A stretch of 6,308 nt of DNA from Campylobacterota bacterium (GCA_003646505.1 QMKT01000113.1:1-6308); one strand, 5' to 3'. Positions 1 to 6,077 are shown, counted from the stretch's first letter. Program-made: numbers and translations. Notes: a model not told the origin generated them from the sequence alone.

Positions 1-26
1 AAGAAATTTACAAGCAAATAAAAAAT

Positions 27-45
27 GATAGACTAAATTTCTATC
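27..45 (+). other. AT-rich hairpin ahead of the first gene
   Basis: GATAGA (27-32) and TCTATC (40-45) are perfect inverse complements around a 7-base loop. The stem has only two G-C pairs and no U-tract follows, so it is not a convincing terminator. It would lie in the leader of the gene starting at 66 if transcription begins upstream of the window. It could be chance in AT-rich DNA. No clear promoter is visible in positions 1-65. Confidence 0.2.
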
Positions 46-65
46 GATATTACAAAAGGGAAAAA

Positions 66-776
66 ATGAAAAAATTAATGAGTATGGCATTTGCAGTGTT
101 GATTACATCAGTATCAGCACATGCTTACAATCAAAACAGTGCAAAAAATGCCTGTATCAATAAAGTAACACAGTATGGTTCGGGTCAGTATCATGGTGCA
201 ACCAATGTGCATGTATCTGATAAGGGACATCACTCTTACAATGTAACAGGAAATGTCAGATCAAGTAGAGATAACCAATCACACCATTTTACCTGTAATA
301 TACGTCATAAAGAGGTAGTAAACTGGAAAGTGAATTCAAGTCAATCACATAATAACAATACAGCTGCTGCCATTGGTGTAGGTGTACTTGCACTGGCTAT
401 AGCTGCTGCTGTACATAACAAGCACAAGAAAAAGAAGAAGCATCAGAAGAACAATCAGCAGCACATAAGTCATTATCAACAAAAAAGTCATCAGAATGAC
501 CGCTATAATAACTACGACTCAGGAGGAAATCCATTTTCTGATATGAAATACTTGAAGCGTCAATGTAGACAGAATATACGTCATCATCTCAATAGAGACC
601 ATGGGAATGTTCGTAGAATAAAATTTGATTCTACACATTTACATCAGAGAAAACTTACAGGAACTGGGTATGTTGAGTTTGAACGTGGTGGAGATAGAGA
701 TTTGAATTATCATTGTGAGTTTGACCGTAGAGGAAATATTTACGATGGCTATTACAGATATAGACATAGAAGATAA
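66..776 (+). CDS. Exported basic, His-rich protein with two related Cys-pair domains (unrecognised family)
   Basis: I do not recognise this 236-residue protein as a named family. Residues 1-20 form a signal peptide (MKK, hydrophobic core, likely cleavage after SAHA). Residues about 24-90 and 161-232 look like two divergent copies of one domain. Each has a cysteine near its start (C30; C167), a central stretch ending in a V-x-G or G-x-V strand, and a second cysteine in a FTC/YHC context (C77; C217), so the Cys pairs are 47 and 50 residues apart. That spacing suggests one disulfide per domain. Between them lie a hydrophobic Ala/Gly-rich segment (about 99-116) and a linker with a Lys5 run plus many His and Gln. 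Roughly 22 of 236 residues are His and the protein is strongly basic. The reading frame stays open upstream to the window edge, but the ribosome site AAAAGGG (54-60), five bases before ATG, and the signal peptide fix the start at 66. The terminator behind it separates it from the next operon. Binding of metal or an acidic polymer is possible but unproven. Confidence 0.82.
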   Translation: MKKLMSMAFAVLITSVSAHAYNQNSAKNACINKVTQYGSGQYHGATNVHVSDKGHHSYNVTGNVRSSRDNQSHHFTCNIRHKEVVNWKVNSSQSHNNNTAAAIGVGVLALAIAAAVHNKHKKKKKHQKNNQQHISHYQQKSHQNDRYNNYDSGGNPFSDMKYLKRQCRQNIRHHLNRDHGNVRRIKFDSTHLHQRKLTGTGYVEFERGGDRDLNYHCEFDRRGNIYDGYYRYRHRR

Positions 777-830
777 TGCTAAAGCAGGAGAGAAAATCTT
801 TTCTCTCCTTTAGCGTTAAAGTATTTTTCT
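774..830 (+). terminator. Strong intrinsic terminator after the first gene
   Basis: A long hairpin starts at the stop codon. GCTAAA (778-783) pairs with TTTAGC (809-814), and GGAGAGAAAA (787-796) pairs with TTTTCTCTCC (799-808), with a 3-base bulge (784-786) on the left arm. The base can be extended through TAAT/GTTA (774-777 with 815-818). A T-rich tract (TATTTTTCTTT, from 822) follows. This should end transcription of the upstream gene and isolate it from the operon beginning near 892. The U-tract starts a few bases beyond the stem, so efficiency is inferred rather than certain. Confidence 0.8.
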
Positions 831-832
831 TT

Positions 833-853
833 AGTTGCTTTTTGATAGCAACT
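833..853 (+). other. Short hairpin in the leader of the envelope operon
   Basis: AGTTGCT (833-839) and AGCAACT (847-853) are perfect 7-base inverted repeats around the loop TTTTGAT. No T-tract follows on the + strand. It lies between the terminator and the lipoprotein gene. It could be a leader structure or an operator for a dimeric regulator, or it could overlap the operon promoter, since TTGATA at 842-847 within it is -35-like. Confidence 0.35.
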
Positions 854-870
854 TGAAAAGAATATTACAT
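842..870 (+). promoter_or_regulatory. Weak candidate promoter for the six-gene operon
   Basis: TTGATA (842-847) could serve as a -35 element. AT-rich candidates downstream, TATTAC (863-868, spacer 15) or ATTACA (865-870, spacer 17), could serve as the -10 box. Neither is a good TATAAT match. The call rests mainly on position: this is the only non-coding space between the terminator and the first gene of the run. Campylobacterota sigma-70 promoters often lack a conserved -35 element, so the exact site is uncertain. Confidence 0.25.
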
Positions 871-891
871 TCAATACCTAAGGACACATCA

Positions 892-1164
892 ATGAAACAG
901 ACAAAAATACTTCTCAACACTGCGCTTCTCACTACAGGGCTTTTACTTACGGCTTGTACTTCTTCGGGGGTTTCTCTTGAAAACGCCTACATTTATAATG
1001 GTATTAACTTTGGATCTGACCGTGATGCAAGTTTTAAGCATGGGGTAAGAGATGCCTGTAAAACAGCAGAAGGTGACTATACGAAAGACCATAACCTGTT
1101 TAACAACAATGAAAGTTACCGTATCGGTTGGGAAGATGGCAGACTACAGTGTAAGGGGAAGTAG
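892..1164 (+). CDS. Small lipoprotein, first gene of the envelope operon
   Basis: The product is a 90-residue lipoprotein. Its type II signal peptide (residues 1-21) ends in the lipobox L19-T20-A21-C22, so C22 should be lipidated. The +2 residue is Thr, not Asp, which by the enteric Lol rule would favour the outer membrane; whether that rule applies here is not known. The mature part (about 69 residues) holds two short similar stretches, F48-x-H-G-x-x-D-x-C56 and Y76-x-x-G-W-x-D-G-x-x-x-C87, so C56 and C87 may form a disulfide. I do not know a function for this domain. The frame is open from ATG 835, but that start has no ribosome site and would bury the signal peptide behind 19 residues. ATG 892 has AAGGA (880-884) seven bases upstream. 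The stop lies 5 bases before the next gene, suggesting translational coupling with the L,D-transpeptidase. It may anchor or assist the wall enzymes, but this is inferred from position only. Confidence 0.85.
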   Translation: MKQTKILLNTALLTTGLLLTACTSSGVSLENAYIYNGINFGSDRDASFKHGVRDACKTAEGDYTKDHNLFNNNESYRIGWEDGRLQCKGK

Positions 1165-1169
1165 GTAGC

Positions 1170-3278
1170 ATGAAGTTAAAACTTAAAAGTATTGCATTAG
1201 CACTGTGTCTGAGTCTGGGTATACTGCATGCAACTGTATCGGACTATCAGGAGATCTACAAGCAGGATCAGCAAGAGTTTAATAAGGAAATGATCCAGGA
1301 GCTCAAAAAGCAGACTTCTGATTTTCGTGGAAAAGTGAAAGCGATCTATGAAGCGATCAATTATCAGCCGGTTTGGGTAGACAAAGATTATTTGACACAT
1401 CATACGGAACTTCTGATCGCTGAAATCGAAGAAGACTTTAAAAAAGGTTTACATCAGGAGCTTGTAGCAGATTATAAAAAACTCTTACCCGATGATAATA
1501 AGATATTTCAATCCGATTCTCTTGAAGAGAAAGCAACAGTTGAGATCGGGATCATGAAGATCTATGTTAAGGTCATTGATAATATACTCAAAGACCATAA
1601 AAGCGAACATACAGCACTTACTTTGATACAAAAAGCGTTGACGGAGCAGGATCTTATGCTTGCCATTGACAGTATTTCAAATGAGAGGATCATGCATGGG
1701 ATCTCTTCCCTTGACATGAATCTTACGAAGCTCAAAGAGAGTCAGGAAGCATATCAAAAATTGACTAAACGGCTTATGGGGAAAGACAAGAAAGATCGTC
1801 TCAAAGCAATGTATGAACTTCTTGAATACCAACCGATCTGGATTACGGAAGAGGGATTAACTTCTTATACTAAAGAGCTTTTTTCTCAGATAGAAGACGA
1901 TATTACTTTAGATAAAAACAGTGCATTTTACCGAGAATTGAAAACGATACAAAACAGTGAAATCCCTACGAAGAAAGAGGATATCGCGGCAAAAGAGTTT
2001 GTGATTTCCAAATTGTATCAGGACTATATGTCTCATGTACTCTATGGTGATATTGATTGGAAAAAATTCCAACGTAATTTAAAACGAACACATAGAAATG
2101 GAGTATGGGAAGTGCATAACATTTTGGCTTCACCTGAATCATTACTGATCGAATCGATAAAATATAAAACACTAAAACATGCATTTAAAGAAGCAACACC
2201 CACTTTTCCTCTCTATGGAAGAATGCTTACAGCATTAAAGAAATATCAGGAGATCGTCAAAAATGGAGGTTGGGAACTGCTGCCTGACTTTAAGAATCTG
2301 AAACCGGGAATGAAAGATCCTGTTGTACCATCATTAAGAGTAAGGTTGATCAGAGAAGGCGATTTTATACCTTGTGAAAATAATAACACGTCAGAACGTT
2401 ATGATGATTGTCTTGTGGAAGCAGTAAAAAGATTTCAAGGCAGACACGGTTTGGAAACAGAAGGATATGTAGGGAAGATGACACGTAAAGCACTGAGCGA
2501 AAGTGCTGAACACAAAGTGGCAAAAATCAAACTTAACCTTGACAGGATCAAATGGCTTAAACGTGGGCATGACCGTTATCATATCTATGTCAATATACCA
2601 TCCTATACGATGTACATGTTGGACGGTCTAGATATCATAGAAAAAATGAGAGTTATTACGGGGAGAAAAGGACATGAGTCACCGATATTTTACGGTAGGG
2701 TCAGAACAATTGTATTGAATCCTTACTGGCGTATACCTGCAAGTATCATCAGACATGAAACCATACCGAAATTGAAAAAAGACCCAGGGTATACAAACAA
2801 AAAAAAGATAGAGATCCATACCGGATATTCAGAACACTCTCCTAAAATCAATCCTTATAAGGTGAACTGGCATAAATATGGAAGAAGACTTCCTCCTTAT
2901 AGGTTTATGCAGTCTCCGGGAGAACATAATGCTTTGGGTAAAGTCAAATATCTTTTTCCTAATAAATATGCGGTCTATATGCATGATACAAATCAGAGAA
3001 ACCTATTTGTAAAAGATTACAGAGCGTTGAGTCATGGTTGTGTCAGATTGGGAAAACCATTTGATCTTCTTGAAGCATTTTCAAAGATAGAACCTAAACT
3101 CGATTTTGAAAAGTCTAAGATCATCTTGGATAAAAATAAGAAAACGCCATTCAGATTGTCAAACTCTGTACCTGTAGATATCATTTATCTTACAACACTT
3201 GTTGGTGAAGATGGAGTAGTACTGTTTTCTGATGATGTGTACGGATATGACAAAATGCAGTTAACTGAGAGTAAATAA
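1170..3278 (+). CDS. YcbB/LdtD-type murein L,D-transpeptidase with duplicated scaffold region
   Basis: The product is a periplasmic L,D-transpeptidase of 702 residues, longer than E. coli YcbB (LdtD, about 615). The family makes 3-3 crosslinks between meso-diaminopimelate residues of peptidoglycan, or attaches proteins to the wall. Residues 1-21 form a signal peptide (likely cleavage near LHA). Two copies of a scaffold-like unit follow: one starts at about 56 with IYEAINYQPVWV, the other at about 210 with MYELLEYQPIWI. Each continues into a Leu-rich helical part; copy 2 contains the family-like LYGDIDW (291-297). A link with GGW (366-368) leads to a PG_binding_1 domain (about 376-443; AVKRFQGRHGL at 418-428). 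The YkuD catalytic domain spans about 468-655, with NPYWRIP (517-523), H605 in YMHDT, and S621-H-G-C624-V-R, where C624 is the nucleophile. A YcbB-like tail (GVVLFSDDVYGYD) ends the protein. C402 and C414 may pair. The domain is intact and should be active. There is little ribosome site before the ATG, in keeping with coupling to the lipoprotein gene 5 bases upstream. Confidence 0.93.
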   Translation: MKLKLKSIALALCLSLGILHATVSDYQEIYKQDQQEFNKEMIQELKKQTSDFRGKVKAIYEAINYQPVWVDKDYLTHHTELLIAEIEEDFKKGLHQELVADYKKLLPDDNKIFQSDSLEEKATVEIGIMKIYVKVIDNILKDHKSEHTALTLIQKALTEQDLMLAIDSISNERIMHGISSLDMNLTKLKESQEAYQKLTKRLMGKDKKDRLKAMYELLEYQPIWITEEGLTSYTKELFSQIEDDITLDKNSAFYRELKTIQNSEIPTKKEDIAAKEFVISKLYQDYMSHVLYGDIDWKKFQRNLKRTHRNGVWEVHNILASPESLLIESIKYKTLKHAFKEATPTFPLYGRMLTALKKYQEIVKNGGWELLPDFKNLKPGMKDPVVPSLRVRLIREGDFIPCENNNTSERYDDCLVEAVKRFQGRHGLETEGYVGKMTRKALSESAEHKVAKIKLNLDRIKWLKRGHDRYHIYVNIPSYTMYMLDGLDIIEKMRVITGRKGHESPIFYGRVRTIVLNPYWRIPASIIRHETIPKLKKDPGYTNKKKIEIHTGYSEHSPKINPYKVNWHKYGRRLPPYRFMQSPGEHNALGKVKYLFPNKYAVYMHDTNQRNLFVKDYRALSHGCVRLGKPFDLLEAFSKIEPKLDFEKSKIILDKNKKTPFRLSNSVPVDIIYLTTLVGEDGVVLFSDDVYGYDKMQLTESK

Positions 3279-3298
3279 TAATGAAAAAAGGAAAAGAA

Positions 3299-3922
3299 AT
3301 GATAAGAATAGTAACAATGGTATTGGCTACTTTTTTAGTAGTAAATGTAGCACAGGCAAACGAAAAAAGACAAGTGGTAGTTTCCAAGTTCAAACATCAA
3401 GCGAAGACTATTACACCACTGAGTATTACAGAGTTTGAAGTGAAAGACAAAAATGGAAATACAAAAATAGTAAACCTTAAAGGTCAAAAGTTCGTAGTTG
3501 TGTCAGTGAGTGAACCTGGAAGTGAAGGAAAATCATATGCAGTAGATGAAGACGGAACTATCTGGTGGGTAGACAAGATCTCTTCGGGTGCTTATGGTGG
3601 GCATGAAACACCTAATGGTGTTTTTCCTGTCATCTTAAAAAGACGTTACCATATGTCTGCAGCGCATCCTTCTTCAAACGGGGTAAACAATATGGACTTT
3701 GAAATGCTTTTCACCAATCAGGGACATGCCCTTCACCTAGGGAATACAAAAGCACTTTCTCACGGATGTATCCACATCGGAAGAAAAGATGTTGAAGCGA
3801 TGTTTAAATGGGTCGATACACATACTAAAGTGGTGATCACGAGAGGTCATTACGCACAGTTTTTAAATGCAGAGCTTAAATCTTTCCAAAACGATATCAA
3901 AGCTTATGACAGATCACACTAA
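3299..3922 (+). CDS. Compact YkuD-family L,D-transpeptidase
   Basis: The product is a second, single-domain L,D-transpeptidase of 207 residues. Signal peptide residues 1-21 (MIRIVTMVLA..., cleavage after AQA) are followed by a YkuD domain over about residues 38-185. Visible landmarks are TPNGVFPV (104-111), the conserved 'T-P-x-G-x-F' strand; H-A-L-H146-L-G-N; and S154-H155-G-C157-I-H, where C157 is the predicted nucleophile. Only seven residues separate H146 from the SHGC block, shorter than the 14-17 of classical YkuD enzymes; short-spaced variants occur in proteobacterial members. It lacks the scaffold and PG-binding domains of its neighbour, so it may act on different substrates, for example attaching a protein to the wall instead of crosslinking. 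An upstream in-frame ATG at 3281 has no ribosome site. ATG 3299 has AAGGA (3288-3292) six bases before it and gives a clean signal peptide, so it is preferred. It starts 20 bases after the preceding stop. L,D-carboxypeptidase activity cannot be excluded. Confidence 0.88.
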   Translation: MIRIVTMVLATFLVVNVAQANEKRQVVVSKFKHQAKTITPLSITEFEVKDKNGNTKIVNLKGQKFVVVSVSEPGSEGKSYAVDEDGTIWWVDKISSGAYGGHETPNGVFPVILKRRYHMSAAHPSSNGVNNMDFEMLFTNQGHALHLGNTKALSHGCIHIGRKDVEAMFKWVDTHTKVVITRGHYAQFLNAELKSFQNDIKAYDRSH

Positions 3923-3932
3923 GGGAAATCAG

Positions 3933-4499
3933 ATGACAAGAAAAATAACAGGAACTGTTTTACTTTTTACGGCACTACTGACAACAAATCTTTATGCAAA
4001 GCAACCAAGCTTTGAAAAAACCTTATCGTCAGATGGTATTACTTTTAAGGTAGTAACAACAGGTGAGGGGTCATTGCGTCAACTCACTATTACGCCTAGT
4101 GGACTTGAAATCGACAATACTCCCATTAAAAAAGAGATTGAAGGTTCAGTTTCAGGTGTTGAGATAGCAGATATCAATACAGACGGTTCTCCCGAAATAT
4201 ATATTTATATCACCTCTGCCGGGTCAGGTTCTTATGGATCACTTGTGGCATACAGTGCCAATAAGAAAAAATCACTCTCCGAGATCTATCTGCCACCATT
4301 GGAAGATGATAAGATAAACTCTGTCGGATATATGGGACATGATGAGTTTACTATCATGGAAAACAGTTTGGCAAGACATTTTCCAGTCTATAATAAAGGT
4401 GATGCTAATTGCTGTCCTAAGGGCGGAATACGCCAATTGCAATATAAGCTTATCGCAGGAGAAGCCGGGTGGCAACTAAAATTGCGTAAAACTAAATAA
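3933..4499 (+). CDS. PliI-like periplasmic protein (putative I-type lysozyme inhibitor family)
   Basis: The product has 188 residues with a signal peptide (1-22, cleavage after LYA), so it is periplasmic. The mature domain looks like the PliI family of periplasmic inhibitors of invertebrate-type lysozyme. It has a D80-I-N-T-D-G-S-P-E strand-loop of the 'DxDGDGxPE' kind, then IYIYITSAGSGSYGS (89-103); the Ser/Gly/Tyr loop in this position resembles the one PliI inserts into the lysozyme active site. The conserved-looking C-terminal stretch includes GYMGHDEF, HFPVYNKGD, GGIRQLQYKL and GEAGW. Residues C160-C161 are adjacent cysteines, which is unusual for an exported protein. The frame is open from 3867, but that start lies inside the upstream gene and yields no signal peptide. 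ATG 3933 has AGGGA (3922-3926), overlapping the previous stop, six bases upstream. Placement between wall enzymes fits a role in protecting or regulating peptidoglycan cleavage. Many PliI-like homologues are untested, and a role against endogenous lytic enzymes is equally possible. Confidence 0.8.
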   Translation: MTRKITGTVLLFTALLTTNLYAKQPSFEKTLSSDGITFKVVTTGEGSLRQLTITPSGLEIDNTPIKKEIEGSVSGVEIADINTDGSPEIYIYITSAGSGSYGSLVAYSANKKKSLSEIYLPPLEDDKINSVGYMGHDEFTIMENSLARHFPVYNKGDANCCPKGGIRQLQYKLIAGEAGWQLKLRKTK

Positions 4500-4513
4500 G
4501 GTAAGGAAAAAAA

Positions 4514-5422
4514 ATGAAAAAATATACACTTCTACCACTACTATCAACACTTATACTTTCACAAGCACAGGCAGAAACAATAGAAGACGTTTATGTTAAA
4601 GCTGCAAATACAATACTCTTCTTTACCTCAGAAAATATCATCTCTTCTGGATCCTATGAGTTTGGAAGTGATGATTCCACACTGGATACAACTTTTTTTC
4701 CTGTAACACATCATTTTGAAAGTGACTCAGACTTTTATAATTTTTATGTCAATGGAAGTATTGGATATAGTAAATTTAGAGAAGAGGGTGACTATAGAGG
4801 AAACAATAGTATAGATAAGATAAAGATGAAAACCTATGCTCTCAAATTAGGTGGTGGTGTGCGTATGAATATTTTGGAAGATACCGATATGATGATCGGT
4901 GGATCTTATATCTATTCCAAAGTGAATAGTGACTATGTTGCGACTCAACCTTTAAATTCATCCAATATACTTGATAGAGAATTGGACTATGTCTTTAACA
5001 GTGATAATGATTTTAACACGTATGAATTTTTTACTTCCATAGGGTATCATCCAACGGTCAATGAATATAAACCTTATGTGCGTGCCGATATTAGATACTT
5101 TGATACGAAAATTGATGACCCACATGCAACAATTTCAGATGTTATTTCTACAATAAGTAAGTTAAAGGTAGGTGTAGTGACTCCTCCTGTAACTTCTATA
5201 GAAGGCTTACCTTTAAAATTGGAATTTTATGCTTCAGAAGTATTTATCTCAGGAGATATGAGAGAAGCTTTGGATAGCAATAACTTTTATGTACTGGGGA
5301 CTACCTTTCATTTGGGTACAAATACATTGAATGATTGGGTAAGTGAAGTTTCTTTTGATATAAATATCGTTAGAGGTGATAATCTGGATGGATTTAACTG
5401 GGGATTTGGATTTAGTTTTTAA
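4514..5422 (+). CDS. Outer-membrane beta-barrel protein (autotransporter-barrel-like)
   Basis: The product has 302 residues with signal peptide 1-20 (cleavage after AQA). The mature protein consists largely of alternating polar/hydrophobic strands joined by Asp/Asn/Ser-rich turns, for example FYNFYVNGSIGYSKF, YALKLGGGVRMNI, MMIGGSYIYSKV and YKPYVRADIRYF. It ends in ...GFGFSF with a C-terminal Phe, the usual BAM recognition signature of outer-membrane barrels. The stretch before the first strands (FFPVTHHFESDSDF) and the overall size remind me of solitary autotransporter-type barrels without a passenger (Pfam Omp_AT), but I cannot confirm the family; an opacity-type porin-like barrel is the alternative. 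No cysteines are visible in the mature part. The ribosome site AAGGA (4503-4507) is six bases before the ATG; the previous stop is 14 bases away and the next gene begins directly after this stop. In this operon it could be an envelope anchor or an L,D-transpeptidase substrate; both are inference. Confidence 0.82.
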   Translation: MKKYTLLPLLSTLILSQAQAETIEDVYVKAANTILFFTSENIISSGSYEFGSDDSTLDTTFFPVTHHFESDSDFYNFYVNGSIGYSKFREEGDYRGNNSIDKIKMKTYALKLGGGVRMNILEDTDMMIGGSYIYSKVNSDYVATQPLNSSNILDRELDYVFNSDNDFNTYEFFTSIGYHPTVNEYKPYVRADIRYFDTKIDDPHATISDVISTISKLKVGVVTPPVTSIEGLPLKLEFYASEVFISGDMREALDSNNFYVLGTTFHLGTNTLNDWVSEVSFDINIVRGDNLDGFNWGFGFSF

Positions 5423-6028
5423 ATGACAAAATATTTATTTCTTGTATTGACCATAAGTGCTGTGCTTCATGCTGTTGAGTGTGAAATGCATATCAAAAAA
5501 GTGATACATAAAGATAATGAATATACACTCACACTTAGTCACGATAAAAACTGTGAAGTGATCATGGATGAGCATACAAGTAAAATAGTACTTGTCGCTA
5601 AAGTACATGATTCAAATGTTACACATATAGACCATAGATCAACAAAGACTACTCCTGTTAATAAACTCATCTCTCTTGCCAAAAGTAAACTGGGCGATAG
5701 CTACCTATATGCAGCAGCAGGTCCTGACCATTTTGATTGTTCTGGCTTTGTCTATTATCTGTTTAAAGAAAATGGCATAACTATCCCTCGATCTTCTTTA
5801 CCACAATCTAAATCAGGAGATAAAGTAACACGTGAAGAGCTACAAAAAGGTGATATACTCTTTTTTGATACCCATACCAGAGAGCATGTAAACCATAGTG
5901 GTGTCTATCTTGGTGATGGAAAATTTATACACTCAAGTTCTGGCAAGGCGCATGGTGTGACCATCTCAAACTTGGATAAAGGATTTTACCTGGATAAATT
6001 TCGTTGGGGTATACGTAAATTACCATAA
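5423..6028 (+). CDS. NlpC/P60 (C40) peptidoglycan endopeptidase
   Basis: The product is an exported cysteine peptidase of 201 residues that should cut peptidoglycan stem peptides, typically gamma-D-Glu-diaminopimelate bonds in this family. Signal peptide residues 1-17 (cleavage after LHA) are followed by a small beta-rich N-terminal region (18-72) with C20 and C44, which may form a disulfide. The NlpC/P60 domain covers about 78-201: F104-D-C106-S-G-F-V supplies the nucleophile, N157-H158-S-G-V-Y-L-G the catalytic histidine, and F168-I-H170-S the third polar residue. P122-R-S-S and K142-G-D-I-L-F-F are standard family landmarks. All catalytic positions are present. C20 is not in a lipobox (AVEC), so the protein is probably soluble or wall-associated. 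The ATG follows the upstream TAA with no gap and no close ribosome site (GGA at 5408-5410 is 12 bases away), so translation probably depends on coupling to the beta-barrel gene. It opposes the two crosslinking enzymes in the same operon. Confidence 0.92.
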   Translation: MTKYLFLVLTISAVLHAVECEMHIKKVIHKDNEYTLTLSHDKNCEVIMDEHTSKIVLVAKVHDSNVTHIDHRSTKTTPVNKLISLAKSKLGDSYLYAAAGPDHFDCSGFVYYLFKENGITIPRSSLPQSKSGDKVTREELQKGDILFFDTHTREHVNHSGVYLGDGKFIHSSSGKAHGVTISNLDKGFYLDKFRWGIRKLP

Positions 6029-6041
6029 AGAGGTGACTAAT

Positions 6042-6062
6042 ATGTGCATTAAGCCCAAATAG
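6042..6062 (+). other. Six-codon ORF (MCIKPK) with a good ribosome site
   Basis: Thirteen bases after the C40 peptidase stop, ATG at 6042 opens a six-codon frame ending in TAG (6060-6062). AAGAGGTG (6028-6035) lies six bases upstream and matches the anti-Shine-Dalgarno sequence better than several real genes here. It could be a leader peptide or the remnant of a lost gene start. It may also be chance. Its end abuts the candidate promoter for the downstream structured region. Confidence 0.25.
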
Positions 6063-6064
6063 GG

Positions 6065-6077
6065 TAAAATCGCAACA
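6065..6077 (+). promoter_or_regulatory. Candidate sigma-70 promoter (-10 TAAAAT) for the region before ffh
   Basis: GGG-TAAAAT-CGC at 6062-6073 is a good -10 match (TAAAAT, 6065-6070) of a form common in Campylobacterota, which usually lack a clear -35. The predicted start is about 6076-6079. A transcript from here would carry the three hairpins and could continue into ffh. Confidence 0.45.

Noticed and set aside
3..65. N-terminal extension of the first gene to the window edge
   Set aside because: The frame is open, but it would put about 21 residues before a clear signal peptide, and ATG 66 has a good ribosome site. The openness is probably chance.
835..891. Upstream start (ATG 835) for the lipoprotein gene
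   Set aside because: It lies in the hairpin region right after a terminator, has no ribosome site and would place 19 residues before a proper lipoprotein signal peptide.
1197..1403. Minus-strand ORF of 68 codons inside the large L,D-transpeptidase gene
   Set aside because: It lies wholly opposite a well-supported coding region and has no recognisable domain; it is a shadow frame. The same holds for the minus frames at 1966-2184, 2391-2582 and 4272-4475.
3281..3298. Upstream start (ATG 3281) for the compact L,D-transpeptidase
   Set aside because: It has no ribosome site of its own, and the six extra codons contain the AAGGA site that serves ATG 3299. It is not excluded, since Lys-rich N-termini are compatible with signal peptides.
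3190..3393. Minus-strand ORF of 67 codons across the junction of the two transpeptidase genes
   Set aside because: It overlaps two real genes, has low-complexity hydrophobic content and shows no family features.
3867..3932. Upstream start (ATG 3867) for the PliI-like gene
   Set aside because: It is buried 56 bases inside the preceding gene and would remove the signal peptide from the N-terminus.
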